Shown piece after piece: positions 12,601 through 25,574 of a DNA stretch of 64,000 nucleotides. The first letter of the stretch is position 1; each line of letters begins with the position of its first letter. Under the pieces are notes generated by a model, which worked only from the letters and a program-made list of their open reading frames with translations, did no database searches and was not told where the DNA came from. The translations under genes were made by a program, and so were the position numbers. Source of the DNA: Maylandia zebra. Taxonomy: Eukaryota > Chordata > Actinopteri > Cichliformes > Cichlidae. The stretch lies in contig NC_135172.1 in NCBI RefSeq assembly GCF_041146795.1, positions 35,697,623 to 35,761,622 of the forward strand, in the 5' to 3' direction.

Positions 12601-15600
12601 ATGAAACATTCATAGTATGTCCACCATGTAATCATATCCAATTTTATAGCCTCAAAGAACTAATTTTAATAAACTCCTCAGCCTACACTATCATGATAAA
12701 AATATCTGAAATGACAGAAATAAACCTTGGGAAACATTTGTCTGAGCTGCACTTTAATGTTTTAGTTTTACCCACATCCCATCCACTAACATGGAGCTGA
12801 TGGGGTTTCTGACCTACACTTTAGTCAGCCACCAAGGAGTGATTGAAAGGTTTATCTTCACTAAAAGATGAAAACAGCTTCTTGGTCTGAAAAGTATAGG
12901 CATTATAAAAGGGCCCCGAACCTGCATTATTTGGCCAGAAGCGGCTGAGTCCTTTGGTTGAACACTGATGTTTTCTTATATAAAAGTTACCCTTTGGTTC
13001 CCTTATACTGTGACCTCCGTGACTGTTTTACTGATGGGTTTATGGATTCAGTCACCAGCTTCAGTCTTATTGAACACAGCATAATATTTATTTTTAAAAT
13101 TATGAGCCTCACTACAAAACACAAAAGCGGAAAAAGGCTGTTTATGTCTTTTATATACAGCTTATGGTCGTGTGACAGAATAATTTCCTCGAGTGAACAA
13201 ACATGCTTGTGATATGTATGTTTGTGTGCTTGAATGAGAAAAGTGGCATCATTTTCAGACATTTTTTATACAATACTCAAGGATCAAAATATCACCTGAA
13301 GCCATCTATAATATACAACACTTACACATTTCATTTCAAAATAAAAGCCTGTCATGAGATAAAACTATTGATATGATCACTGCAGAGCTCATGCTGTCAG
13401 CCCCGAGTGAGCAAACTTAAGTATGTTTGCGTGTGTCAGTTCTTTTTCATGAAATGGACATCTATAATCTGAACTGCGTCCTTCTGGGGGATTATTGTAA
13501 GTACAGGAGCTGTTGCCCCTGGCAACATTAGCTTACAAATGTTCATTTAGTGCATAGGCTGTCATGGCCTCCTAAAGTCAGCATGAAATGCTTACAGTTA
13601 AATGACACACAGTTGTTGGTTTAACTCACCTTTTGCCAATTATTATTATTTTTACTTTAGAGATTAATTAAGCTTTTATAATGAACTGTAAAAGATTTTT
13701 AAGAATCGGTGAAAGATATACTGATACTTAGGTCACAGGTTGTGTATTGTCTCTCAGGGTTTGTCCCCCCCCCCCATGAAATAATAATAGAAAATACATT
13801 TTTTATAAGTAAAATCATCAGAATCTCCTTTTGAAGATTTAAGTCTTTCACTTCATGATTAAATTGAACTCCAAAGTCAATATTTTCAACCACTTCAATG
13901 TTTTTTGTCATCTCCCTGATCCAGCTCATCAAAAGCCTAATCGTCAGGCCCATCAAAAGCTTTAAAATCTGCTCAAGGTTTCTGAGAAAGTTATTGACCT
14001 TTTATGAGTAAAACTTGCCGAGAAATATCTTCAGCTTGGCCTTCAGAAACTTTTAATTTCGTTCTTTCAGTGAATCTTACTTTCCCCCCTGTGTGCTTTT
14101 TGAAACAGTGGATGAAAGAGGCTTTAAATAGTTACAATGATGGCTCAAAGAGGCTGTAAATGTAGTTATACCAAAGGGTGAAAGAGGCTGTAAAGATAGT
14201 TATAACGATGGGAAAGCGAACATTGATCTACCCCAGAGGACTGCATTTATTCAAATTGATTTACGCGATCAAAGTCACCCATGAGGGTCTCTTGAACTGA
14301 CAAATAGCTGCTGGGTACTGTGAAATGTCAACATCGGCTGAAATAGCTGTTCAGTTTTGTTCATCCATAACTCCAGCTACCCCCTGCAGATATATGGTGC
14401 TCATTTGCAACACGTATGGGACAGGTGAACAGTTGCTTAATAATTAATCAGGTATGCTTTGTTGCTTTTGCTCATCTTCCAACTGTGTGAACGAATCAAA
14501 TCATGACACAATGTCCCGCTAATGTTTATGAACCTGTGAACTCACAAAAGCAGCATAAAGCGTGCTTCAGCTCATTTAGTAGCTGTTTTTTATGCAAGAA
14601 CAACCTCCAGTGTTGTTTGTGTGTAAAACAGTCACATCAAACAGATTCCCTCAGATGGGTTTTTAATAACTTAGGAAGTATTCGTGGCCTGAAATGCCCT
14701 GAAAAAAGGAGCCTTTCTGTTCCTTTTACAGTTTATTTTGTGCTTTTTTAAAAGTCATTTATAATTTTGCCACATTCAATCACAAATCTGAGGTGTTTTT
14801 CATGCAGCGCGAGTGTGTGTGTGTGTGTGCATTTGTGTGAAAGGCTGTATAAAGCTTTGTTTGTTTTTCCATGGTCATGCAGCTGCTATATTTGATAGTT
14901 TGATTGATATATCCTCAGCATCCACTGTCACTGATGTTCATGATAAGTGCACTGAACAGTTACTGCCACCCTGGGAGCTACAGTAATTGCTTAAAGAAGA
15001 CAAAAGCTTGCTTCTACAGGCAAAAAAGGAAAAGAGTTTTACTGTGCATTTTAATACTTTGGATGTATTACTGCAATTTACACCTTGCTTGTTTTGCACG
15101 TGCAAAGGGTCTTATATTTCATATTTGCAGCATCCGCTAACAGCGACTGATGTTTGTGGGTTCATAGGTTTCTCTTTATTGTGAATAAAAAGTTTACAGG
15201 TTAAACAGTTTTATTTGTTGTTCCATCATCATGATCATCATCATCATTATTTAAACACCTTATTTTTTAATTTCCTCTGCTGTTTCCAGTGTTTGGATCA
15301 ATAGGACTGTGTGTATGTCTGCAGTTCTTTTTGTGTCTGATCTCAAGCCATTCACTGCTGCTGCTGACTGCACACGTTTGTTCACCCTTTATTTGACTTG
15401 GAGGCCCTTCACAATCTTAAACGCACCACTGCCCTCTGGTGGCAGAAAAAAACTTTTTCTCTGGCGACTACAGAACTACTTTAATTTTTAGACCTTTAAT
15501 CATCCCGTTTTTATCACAACTTATAATAAATCTAAGCGCTTCCAAGAATGTTTTAAAATTTTCTTTAATGCTATATTTAACCAGTAATATGAATGTCTGT

Positions 15601-18600
15601 TTTCATGGTACCACAGCCTTACCACTATGTTAGTAAACTAGTTAACAAGTAGAGGACGCTTTCCTTCATTAGCGTCACTTTCTTCTGCTTCAGTTATTTC
15701 TAAGATTGTTTTCTTTCTTTATGTTTCTGTCTACCTCTTTCTTATTTCACCGTCTTTGCAGGGTTTCATAGCTTTTTTAATATTTTTTTTATCATAGTAT
15801 ATTTGCATATTTTAAATGTTTTAATGGTTTTATTTGACTTTGTTTTATTTTGTCTTGATGTTTATAAGTCTGTAAAACTTTACATGTGATATTGTATTAC
15901 ACAAAATAAACTTGGTTTGTCTGAGAAAACTCTAAGACAAAAGTTAAAGTTCAGAAAGTCGTTGCTGGAAAAAAAAAGATAAGAGAAGAAAGCAGAAAAA
16001 AGCAGCAAGCAGAGCAAAGGAAGTAAATGTCAGAATAGATTTCTCCATCCCCTCCTATCCACTTTCTGCTTGTCCTTGGCTTATTTTGGGTTAATATAAT
16101 ATTTCTGTGTCTGGCTTTGGAAAAGAGGCTAAAATCTACTAAACAAGCTTAACACAATCAAGAGCCTTTAACAATTCAATTCAGTTGTATTCATATAACA
16201 CCAAATTACAGCATTAGTAATTAACCAATTAACTTTATATTGCAAAGTCATATCGCTACAAAATTATAGAGTTTATAGAAATTGCTAACAGTGGATTTGT
16301 TTAGCAAGAAGATGTCTTCAGCAGATCCGGTCTCGAGGGCGTGTGGTGCAAGAGCAGCTAGGGAAGAGGAGCATGGCACAGTGAAAAACAGACATGAAAA
16401 CAATAAATGCAGGTTCAATAAGAGAGAGAAGGGGCAAAGCGAACAACAAATAAACTGGAGGAGAGAGAAGAAACAAAGTTAATGACGTGCAAAAGTGCCA
16501 TCTAAATGCATTAGAAGTAAGAAGAGGGGAACTGAGAGGTTCTCAGTGCATTATGGCCGGTCCCTAAACTGCCTGGGCCTTTAGAAAAATGACTAAGGGA
16601 TGGTTCAGAGTCAGTTAGTCACACAAGTTTGAATTCTGTCAGATGAATAATTGAACGCAAACATGCGACTTAATTAATAATTGAGAAGTCCTGATATGTT
16701 TTCTTCTTCTTCTTCTGGCTGCTTCCTTTAGGGGTTGCCACAGCAGATCATCTACCTTCATGTGACCTTCCCTAGTTTCCTCTTCCATCACTACATCCAT
16801 GAATCTTCTCTGTAGTCCTCCTCATTTCCTCCGCCCTGGAAGCTCTGCCTTCATTGTTCTTTGTCCAGTTTTTCCACTATATCTCTTCTGCAGGTGTCCA
16901 AATTATCTCAGCCTCGTCTCCCTAACTTTGTCTCCATATCGCTCGACCTGATCTTTCCTTCTGATACATTAATTTCTAATCACGTCCATTTCAGTCACAC
17001 CCAAAGAAAACCTTAGCATCTTAAGTTCTGCCAGCTGTGTTATTGTTAGTGTTACTGTCTCCGCAAACATCATAGCAGGTCTTGTAAAGTTTCCCTTCAC
17101 TCTTGCTGCTACCGTTCTGTTAAAAAAAAACCCGACACCCATCTCTACCCACTCCACCCTGCCTACACTCTCTTCTTCACCTCAATTTTGTGCTGTCTGT
17201 TGATTTTCAATGGTTTATTTAAGGTCATCCACATTCCTCTGCTCTCCAGCGCATACTTCCACATCTCAAGTCTCTTTTCAACCTGCTCTCTACTCTCACT
17301 ACAGATCCCAATGCCATCTTCGAACAGAGACTCCTGCTGTTTGCCTGTCCATCACCATTACAAACAAGAGGGGGGCTCATAGCTGAACCCTGATATAATC
17401 CCAATCCTGTCATTCCTACTGTGACCCCACCACTGTCTCGCTGTGCTCTTACATGGAGTACCTCGTGCAGTAGCACAGTTCCTCTCTTAGCACCCTGTTG
17501 TGTGATTTCTGTAGTTCTGATATCTTTGACTTCACCCGGCATTATTTTAGGTCCACCGGTACAGGAACATCACACTTTGGGTAAATGCGTCTAAATTAAT
17601 GCTACAGCTTTTTAATGAGTTAGTCAAAAATATGGAGGTTTTAAAAGATAATGAAGAAGATAGCTTTTTGAAACCATAAAGAATTTGGTTGTTCTCTGAG
17701 TTTTCACCTAGCAGCACCATCACAATTTGAATTTGCCCAAGATTTCTATTGGCTATTTTGTTTTAGTAACAATTAACAAAAGTTAGCATTCTAACATGTT
17801 AAACTCAAACAGTAAACATGCTAAACATTATGGCAGCATTGCCGTTCAGTTTTTAGGGTTGCGGTGGCAGGATGGGTTATCTACAGTTTGAAGGTTGGTG
17901 GTTTGATCCCCGGTTGCTCCAGTCTGTATGCCAAAGTACCCTTGAGCAAGATACTGAACCCTGAGTTGTTCCTGATGCATCCATCAGTGTGTGAACAACA
18001 TTAGATAGAAAGCACTTACACAAAGGAAAAAGGTGCTTGTATGAATCTGTGTGTGAATGTTATGTTGTATAAAGCATTTTGAGTGCTCAGGTAGAAAAGT
18101 GCTATATTATTTAAATGCTTACCACACTGTCAGCAATGCTTGCAGCGCTGTGTTAGTATTACAGATAATCCGTTGCTGTGTTTGCTGACTCCAAAAACCA
18201 GTTAATTTATATTTAAAGAGACCTTATAGTTAAATAAATAATGACACAAACTTCTTTTCATATCTAAAGAGAAATTAGATTAAATAATGTTAAAAATTTA
18301 GGAATCTGTCAGCTGATTTCTGTATCTTAGAGGAGCTCGGACTTGAGACTCGACTCTGCTGGGTCCTGTCCCAACAGATGTAATGGGTCACACAGATTCA
18401 AAGCCAGGTCAGCAAACTTATTTCTATGCAAGACAAGTGATTTCAAGTATTTGAGTCTAGTTTGCCCAGTGTTTTATCCATTTAGCATGGCGCTGACTTT
18501 GTGGGCCACTGAGTCTGCTTCTAATCTCTGGTCTGATCTGGTTCTTTCCAGGTAATCCTCCATCCAAACCCAATAAAAAGACCTTAAAGCAGCGCTTCCT

Positions 18601-21600
18601 CAAACTGCTGCCCTGCTGTCGTTCTGGCTCCAGCTCTTCAGTTGATCAAAGCAAGTGTTAGGACACGCACTTTGTCACACCACATCAATTAAATTAAACA
18701 CAAACAAAACATTGATTTTTACTCTTTTAGTCTCTTTGCCTTTTCCTCTCTAAAGTTTCCGTCATTTCAGGGACGCTCAAAGAGAAACTGTTTCCTTTCT
18801 GTCTTCATTCCTCCGATGCAGGGAGCATAGTTGAAGATGGTGAACTATCGACAGTGTGTTACAGACCTGAGGGCCTTGACCGTCTTGTACAGCAGACCAA
18901 ATTCAGCAAAAAAGAGCTGCAGGTCCTCTACCGGGGATTCAAAAATGTCAGTCAACGTTTCCTGGAAATCATTGATCATTCCTCTTGCAATGAATGCGCA
19001 ATACTTGAAAACCATCAATTATGATGTGGCTCTACTGTGCTATTTATGTGCATTGGAAAGTATGTGTGAAGGGTTTTTTTGGTCCACATAATAATTTTAT
19101 GATTTCCACAGGAGTGTCCGAGTGGTGTGGTGAATGAGGAGACGTTTAAAAGCATCTATTCCCAGTTCTTCCCTCAGGGAGGTCAGTCACACTCACTTCC
19201 TTTTATCCCATGTTTTACATTTTATTCAATTTTTTTTCTAAGGAGCTAGGTAGGAGGAAATGTTCTGTCTCATGTGTCTTCAATGTATTCACTGAGGATT
19301 GAACTGGTTAGGTGCGTTCAATTCAAATATGTATTTAAATTATAATACTTTCAGCTTTGCTTTACTATGACAGTGACAAATAACATACACATTTGTGGTT
19401 ATAAACACTTCTTTCATCTTTAAAAGCAGGGTCAAATTATACACAATACTGTGCAAAAGTCTTGAACCACCTCTCATATTTTGCTTCCAAGGCACCAGAT
19501 TATTAATGTTTTTTTAAGCGGTCTTTTGTCACGGTCTGCAATGGGAGACCATGGGGATGAGGGGGAGGGAGGACCCAAACGCAGGACTCTTGTGCGATGA
19601 ATGTAGTGCGTTTATTTACAGTGATGTAAATATTACATAATAAATCCCCGTGCGCTCCCCTGACTCCCGTGCCATGTCTTCTTCCCAAAAACCGTGCTCG
19701 GTGTTCTCCGCTCCCATGTGTCCGCACAACCCGTCCTCACTGCCCTCTTGTTTTCCACGCTCCTCCTGGGGGGAAATAACAGAGGCAGCCGTCAGGACAC
19801 TTAACTACAGCACTACAACTTTAATACACTCACTAAACTTGGGTCACTAGGAAAACTGACATGGAGTTTCACGCAACAGAGCGCAATCACACTCTTAAAT
19901 AGCTCCCCCGACGAGGCTGATCAGCTGCAGGTGCGTGGCATGATCTTCAAGTGTGGCCAGCCACCTGGCAGGGCCACACCCACCAGGCCTGAAAGTGCCT
20001 GTCACCTGGCCTATCGGACCAGCCGCACCCACACACACCGGCCTCTACATACAAGCATGGAAGCACAGGAACAGCAGCACAGTGCAGTAAAAACACATAT
20101 AATGAGTCCACACTGCTCATGGACCCTGGGCCCCTCAGATCCAGGTCCCTGACAGTCTTCAGCAATAGTTCTCCAGGTTTTTTGAAGGTCTTTCAAAGCT
20201 TTTCTTTGGGCATTAGCTGCTTTTTCATTCCTTTTCAGTCCTGAGCATTTACAGAGGAAAGCTACTTAACATTGACCTATGAACAATTTTTTGTTAAAAC
20301 CATGAAGGATGGCTGACTGGAAATGACTGGTTTAAAAAATCTACAGCACATGAACACTTTCTGAAAATCAAGCAAAGACCTGAAACAGGACCTGAGAGAT
20401 GCATCTGGCCCTTCTGCTGATCGTTATACTGTTCAAAGCTTCATCAGAAATGGTGCATGTGAAGAAGCCATTCTTGAGGAAGTGATACAGGGAAAAAAGG
20501 CTGAGGTAGTCCAAATTACACAAGAACTGGACTAAAATGTGAAAATTTGGGTTCAGAATGTAGTAAGTATGTACAGAAGAGGACAGGAGAGAGGTACAAC
20601 AGTGGCTGTCTAAAGCTCTCTGTAAAACACTGGAGGCTCTGTCATAGTTTGGGGCTGCATTTCAGTCAGTGTTATTGAGGATCTTGTCAAAATTTATGGA
20701 ATTATGAATTATTTTGATCCATCATCTGGAAAGCATCTGCTTGGCAACAGCTTCATTCTTCACAATGACAATGATCCCAAACACACCGCCAGTGCTGTGA
20801 AAGCTTACCTGAATAGAAAAACAGACAATGGAACACAATCAGTCATTGATTGACCTCCCCAGAGCACGGACCACGGCATTGCTGAAGAAGTGTGGGATCG
20901 TCATGACAGAGAACAGAACAAAAGGCAGCCAACGTCCACAGAAGAGCTTTGAAAGTCCTTCACAAAGCCTGGGGAACTATTTCTGAAGACTAATGCAATT
21001 ACAGGAAAGCTTGCCTGGGAGAGTTCAGACTGTGTTGAAGGTCATACCAAATACTGACTTTCGGTTAGAATTGCACAAACTCTGTTTTTGTCTCATACAC
21101 TGTACTTCCAGGTATGTTTGCACATGTTTTTAAAAAACTTGCTACATCTATTTCCCATTTTCCCAGCCAAATATATACGATGGGTGGCTCAAGACTTTTG
21201 CACAGTGCTTGTATACTTGTTAAATGTGTTTATCTGGCTTTAACTGAATCTGCAGTCATATATTAAATCATTTTGAAATCAGACTTTTTGTGTATCTGTG
21301 CTTGATATAATTTGTGCATAGATAAAATGCATTTGCATGTTTTTGCATGTTTACAAAGTGCGATAAACAACCCACGACTGAGCAGCACAGTTCAAAACAC
21401 TATTACCTCTTAACTGATGCACATTTAATTACCTGTCCACATCTTTAATGTCTCTAATATTTTTCTGTTTCTGTCAGTTTAGGCTGTCATTACACAAAAT
21501 CATTGACGTGACTGCTGCACAGTTACAGTAACTTGCTTTCTTATATTCTCTTTTGCAGATTCAAGTATGTATGCGCATTTCTTGTTTGAAGCCTTTGACA

Positions 21601-24022
21601 CACAGAACAATGGCTCGGTCAACTTTGAGGTGAGATACACACCTCAAAGCCTCCTTTCATTCCCTGCAGCTCACAGAGATGTTTTCCCTTTTCCTTTTTC
21701 ATCTTCTTTACTGTCCTTTTCTTTATCTATGCTGTGTAGTTTGATTATACTTTTTCTTAGAGTTTGGAAGAAAGCAGCATAAAGCTTTGTTCTTGGTGCA
21801 CATCTTGTATAAATCTCATTACTTTTTAAAATGATTTCACTCTGTTGGTGAAACTCTGTGGGTGTCAGTAACACAGGGTTGGAACTGAAAAAACATAAAA
21901 CATAGTATCAATGCAGCAAATATTGAAAAGTTTTGTCTGTGCCTTTTTTGTCTTTATTGTGGTCTTCACTTTTAGTGCCTGTTTTCTTTCCCTGCTGTAG
22001 GACTTTGTTATAAGTCTGTCCATCATCCTGAGAGGCTCCATCACTGATAAACTCAACTGGGCCTTTAATCTGTATGATATCAACAAGGACGGCTGCATCA
22101 CCAGAGAGGTAAACCAACCAATCACTGCCTGTTTTTTTCTTTTTATTACATTGGCAGCTCATGTCTTTTTCATATTTATTTTCCTTCTGTCTGTTCTTCC
22201 AGGAGATGACAGAAATAATGCACTCCATCTATGACATGATGGGGAAGTATACATACCCCCACATGAAAGATAGTGCACCGAAAGAGCATGTTGACAGCTT
22301 CTTTCAGGTAAAAACTCACAAATAATCAGATCACACATCACACATCTCCAACACTGAACTCAAAGTGAGTCAGAATGTACTGAAAGTGATGGGTAAAGCA
22401 TTTACTTTATCTACTGTGTCACTGTTGTGCCCATTAGTGTAAATGTGGAGCTGTGGGTTAAACAGCCAGCTTCGTCAGAGAGTGGATATCTATGAATTTG
22501 AATATTTTGCTTTTGCTCTGCTTCATACACACAAAAATAACCCAACTTAAAGACATGTTTTATTTCTAAATTGGGCTTTTAAATGATGAATAATCGTCCA
22601 AAAGGCAAAAAATTTGAAGCTAAACAGTGTAGCTCAGAAAACAGATCCCTGTGGAACAACACATCTCGAAGCAGCCGTTTCTGGGTTTAAACCGATGATA
22701 GTAACAAAAAAAACTTTTGTCTATGAAGCAGCATTTACCCAGTCTAATGCTGATCCAGACACACCCACTGCCTGATGAGACTTATTCAATAAGATTGTGT
22801 GATCCACATTTTCAAAAGCTTAACTCAGATCTAATAAAACCAGAACTATTTTCAATAGATTGCTGTATATCTTACCAAGTTACAGCCCACTCTCGATTAC
22901 TGGGAAGCATGGTGTCACCTGCCTGCATGTGAGTGATGGCAGGTGAAGGCGTATCTTCATTCCTGTGCACAACATAAATAAGCAGGAATCCACCTTTTCA
23001 GCAATTTGGTAGTGGTGATTAAACTAGAACATGTTCCATGGACTTCCACTGAAAATGGGCGGTTGGCAGTGCCAGAAAGCTGCAAAAAAACCCAACAAAA
23101 AACCCTGACGTCAATGATTATGGGAGGACCTGCTGAAAGGAATTCATTGATGATCCATAGTGGCAGCCCCAGCTTCCATTACTGTTTCTGAGTCCCTTTG
23201 AAATGTCGACTGGTTTTTCAAAGGCAACGAGGTAGAATGGACTTCACACCAACTGAGAAAGCCTGAGCTATGATGTTTGGGCTACTTAAGCTACCCCCTA
23301 GAGTTACTATAGAACATAGATTTTTTTAGGCCAATCCCTGTTTTTTGTGTCATCTGGTAAAATAATTTTTGTCCTGCAAGACTGGAGCATTTCCAGAAAT
23401 GTCTAGTTGGCTCACAAACACAAATGTAAACAATGCAGGTTTTAAAGGATTTTGCAAATATGTGAAAGAACTTTTAGCACCTGGTAAAACTAAACTTGGA
23501 GAATGAGGTCAATACATTTTAAACTTTCATAGTTAATGTTCCTATTTGTGTTTGCCATATTGCTATATTTATTCGGTTAAATATAGGGTCATGATAGACC
23601 GTAACAAGGTTGGCTGTTATTAATTATGTCACAGAACTTTCCATTATTTTTTTTCAGCACAAATGGGTCAGAGCCTGTAAAAACTGTGAAAGGTTGTAAG
23701 AGAGGTAGATTTTATAATTACAAATGTCACATCTGCACATCCCCTCATTTATGACTGGGGTCATGAATGAAGTCATTTAGTTACTTAAAAGTTAAATCAT
23801 CATTTGTAACTTGTTGCATTTTTCCAGAAAATGGACAAGAACAACGATGGAGTGGTCACGATGGATGAGTTCCTTGAGACGTGTCAGAAGGTTAATAATA
23901 ATATCTGTTTCAAACAGCAGTGCAGCTACACATCCACAGCTGCTGAAAATACAGAATTCTTTTTTCTTTTTCAGGATGGGAACATCATGCAGTCCATGCA
24001 CATGTTTGATAATGTGATCTAA
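9666..24022 (+). CDS. kcnip2: Kv channel-interacting protein 2 (KChIP2), nine coding exons
   Basis: Coding exons: 9666-9738, 18552-18650, 18822-18946, 19112-19181, 21559-21629, 22001-22108, 22203-22307, 23828-23890, 23975-24022. They total 762 nt and stay in frame to TAA, giving 253 aa (mammalian KChIP2 is 252-270 aa). The N-terminus carries SLSDSRELD and [11 protein letters not shown]; Cys46-Cys47 correspond to the palmitoylated pair of KChIP2. The EF-hand core follows: a degenerate EF1, EF2 loop 136-147 ([12 protein letters not shown]), EF3 172-183 ([12 protein letters not shown]) and EF4 220-231 ([12 protein letters not shown]), ending MFDNVI. KChIPs are cytoplasmic calcium-sensing subunits that bind Kv4 N-termini, raise surface expression and shape A-type/Ito current. 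The long isoform N-terminus fits KCNIP2 better than KCNIP1, 3 or 4; which fish paralogue this is stays open. Intron 1 is about 8.8 kb. The gene converges on jup. Confidence 0.9.
10139..10175. repeat. (ACT)n/(AAT)n microsatellite
   Basis: Seven to eight tandem 'act' units grade into 'aat' units in kcnip2 intron 1. Confidence 0.85.
11754..11870 (+). repeat. 3' tail fragment of teleost retroposon
   Basis: The blocks 'gaaataggctccagtgccc', 'ccctggattgaataagctg' and 'aagaaaatggatggattt' match the same family as 530-690. It is diverged and 5'-truncated. Confidence 0.55.
11876..12295 (-). repeat. Possible LTR-derived fragment
   Basis: The sequence 'gtggacccaaatgcagacc', followed about 25 bases later by 'gagctttattcaaaggctc', resembles the U5/R side of the LTR at 19527-20154 (acccaaacgcagg ... 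gtttatttacag). This suggests a decayed gypsy-type LTR in the same orientation. No terminal TG...CA or target duplication could be fixed, so the call is tentative. Confidence 0.25.
12300..12322. repeat. (TGGA)n microsatellite
   Basis: About five tandem 'atgg' units follow the retroposon/LTR-like block in intron 1. Confidence 0.8.
16701..17545 (-). mobile_element. Decayed RTE-clade LINE fragment (reverse transcriptase 3' part)
   Basis: Read on the - strand, the fragment starts with a reverse-transcriptase segment recalling the conserved 'GL.QGSA.SP' palm motif ([10 protein letters not shown] near 17400). It continues through a diverged region like 'ICSES.EQVE..LE.W.YALE', then the C-terminal block with RLRWFGH- and LPGRRK-like words, and ends in a (GAA)n-type tail (ttcttcttcttcttct on +). 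Several stops and frameshifts break the frame. The pattern fits RTE-type LINEs common in teleosts. Copies are usually 5'-truncated, as here. Confidence 0.7.
17853..18119 (+). repeat. tRNA-derived SINE
   Basis: The head contains a B-box-like 'ggtttgatcccc' after a diverged A-box region. The body includes 'ccttgagcaagatactgaac', and the tail 'aagcattttgagtgctcag' with 'gtgctatattatttaaatg' matches the SINE at 51943-52231. It lies in the sense orientation in kcnip2 intron 1, about 430 bp upstream of exon 2. Confidence 0.75.
18651..18652 (+). other. Putative GC splice donor of kcnip2 intron 2
   Basis: The only donor near the end of exon 2 that keeps frame with the strong acceptor gatgcag|GGAGC (exon 3 from 18822) is CAAA|gcaagt, a near-consensus GC-AG site. 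The joined residues read [15 protein letters not shown], in line with KChIP2 spacing. The alternative GT donor four bases downstream (18655) needs a weaker acceptor at 18825. It would give Q-S-N-I in place of Q-R-S-I. Confidence 0.6.
19449..21205 (+). mobile_element. Decayed Tc1/mariner element in kcnip2 intron 4
   Basis: The left end (ctgtgcaaaagtcttgaac) and right end (ctcaagacttttgcacag) form inverted termini flanked by TA on the left and a mutated TG on the right. Between them, on the + strand, is a broken transposase. The second-Asp block [10 protein letters not shown] is readable near 20760-20790, followed by many disablements. Without the inserted LTR the element would be about 1.13 kb. 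Confidence 0.8.
19527..20154 (-). mobile_element. Solo LTR (gypsy-type) nested in the Tc1 copy
   Basis: On the - strand the block starts TGTCAGGGACC and ends GACCGTGACA, the TG...CA termini of an LTR with short inverted ends. The left flank gtcttt and right flank gtcttc suggest a 5-bp target duplication with one extra T. A polyadenylation-like AATAAA (- strand) is present just before the 'cgcac...cctgcgtttgggtcctcc' R/U5-like region. No internal gag/pol or second LTR follows, so this is a solo LTR left by recombination. It interrupts the surrounding Tc1 sequence cleanly. Confidence 0.7.
22308..23827 (+). other. kcnip2 intron 7
   Basis: The donor follows CAG at 22307 and the acceptor is tttttccag before 23828. 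Apart from the LINE fragment, nothing else is recognised. Confidence 0.6.
22600..22885 (-). mobile_element. Decayed Rex1/L2-like LINE reverse-transcriptase fragment
   Basis: Translated on the - strand, this piece reads VLVLLDLS, then [11 protein letters not shown], then GVSGSALDW and finally CVVPQGSV. These match the order of RT palm motifs in Rex1/L2-type LINEs (LLDLSAAFDTVDH ... GVPQGS). Stops interrupt the frame. It sits in kcnip2 intron 7, antisense to the gene. Confidence 0.75.
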
Positions 24023-25360
24023 GCATTGGTGGACATAGACAGAAAACAGATTTCCCACCTGTTTGGAGCTCTCGGCTCAAATGCAGCTCATCGCCAGCGT
24101 GGATGAATTTTCTGAGCTTCAACAGCGGTCCAAGGTTCAAGTAGCAGTGACCTAAAGATACCGACCCCAAACACACATTTTCTAAAATACTTTTAATGAA
24201 TAGACTGAGCAGAATGAGTCAAGTGTTGATGCAAAATTACTTGACTTGTGGGAAATGTGAGATTTTATTTTTTATATTACACATACGAATGAAAGCGTTA
24301 AAGGTACGCCATGTTGCAGTCTGACGAAAACAAAAAGTGCTAATGAACAGTTTCCTCAAGAAAGCAGCAGATATGCACAAGCAGCTGCGATTTTAAAATT
24401 TGATGACGTTCTTTCTAAATTATGACTATTACAATATTTCTCTATTGCATGTGTTTACACACTAAAGTGAGACAGAGGCACCGGTTATACAGATGTGGAA
24501 CAAATGGAATAACTCTTAAATGTTGTAAAGTATCACACACTCTCTCTAATCACTCTTGTCCTATAACAGAGGATAGCTTTAAGTTTGAAATCAAAGCAAT
24601 AATCTTACATATTATCAGTTCTTATCTGTTCTCTGTGTTCTTATGGAGCTCACCACTCACATTTATTATAATTGTGCATATTGTGTGCATGATGTATCTG
24701 TTTTCATTGAATAGTTTAATGAAAGTGTTAATATATTTTCTATATGGGCATAGTAACGATGGTGAGGAGGAAACTAAAAATCACACAGTTGCTATGCAAA
24801 AGCAAAAATCATTAAACTACTGAAATATGATTGATGGGTCTGGCTCGGATTACTTGTTTTTTTTTTTTTTAAAAAGTGCTGAAACAGTGCTTAAGAGGGT
24901 GTCACCTGTCCAGATTATGATGTGCATTACATTCATGCAGCAGAATGTAATGAGAGCCGAGCTTTTAAGAAGTTCCTGGCACGACTTCATCTGCAAACAA
25001 GGTGCATGGAGCATGTTCAGCAACACTTCATTTATATTTTATTTGTAATGTGTTTCAACTTGTTGATTTTTTTCAGGGTGATCATAAAAACATATGACAA
25101 ACAATACGTCCTCTCCACCGATGTTGCAGTCGTCTCTTACTTGAACACCTTCAGCACTAATTTGGCTCCGAGAGGATCTTTAAAGCTTCAGCGGCAGGAA
25201 ATGTTTCTTTTACCCATAAATTGGAAACACAATTAAATGACTTTTTTTGTAGAGAAATGTCTATTTTCAAACTGAAAGCAGTGTAGCCAATGAAACCATT
25301 TTTGCCTTTGAATCAGACTACTAATGACAAGAGTAATAAAGAACTTGCTTAAAAAAAACA
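24023..25360 (+). other. Predicted kcnip2 3' UTR
   Basis: From the TAA at 24020-24022 no further coding is seen up to AATAAA at 25335-25340, giving a leader-to-signal 3' UTR of about 1.3 kb. It is AT-rich with a poly(T) run near 24857-24870. Confidence 0.6.
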
Positions 25361-25574
25361 ACAAAAAGAAAATAGCAGGTGTATAATCAGAAACTGTTCA
25401 ACTGGGTGTTGCCTAAACAGACGATATAAACCCAGCAGACAACCATTAGATGTACCATCCTCGTACTGGGTTGGACCCAAATGATAAGCGTAAGAAAATG
25501 GATGTACAGAAAACGAGAAAAAGCACATTTCTGATTTATAACTCAATAAACATGAACACAAGAACATTTTGAAT

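Larger units (their letters stand above)
9739..18551 (+). other. Large first intron of kcnip2
   Basis: Donor gtaggc at 9739 and acceptor ttctttccag before 18552 bound this 8.8-kb intron. It contains trinucleotide and tetranucleotide microsatellites, a retroposon tail, an LTR-like fragment, a decayed RTE LINE and a SINE, listed separately. KChIP genes commonly have alternative first exons in this region, but I could not support one from the sequence. Confidence 0.6.
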
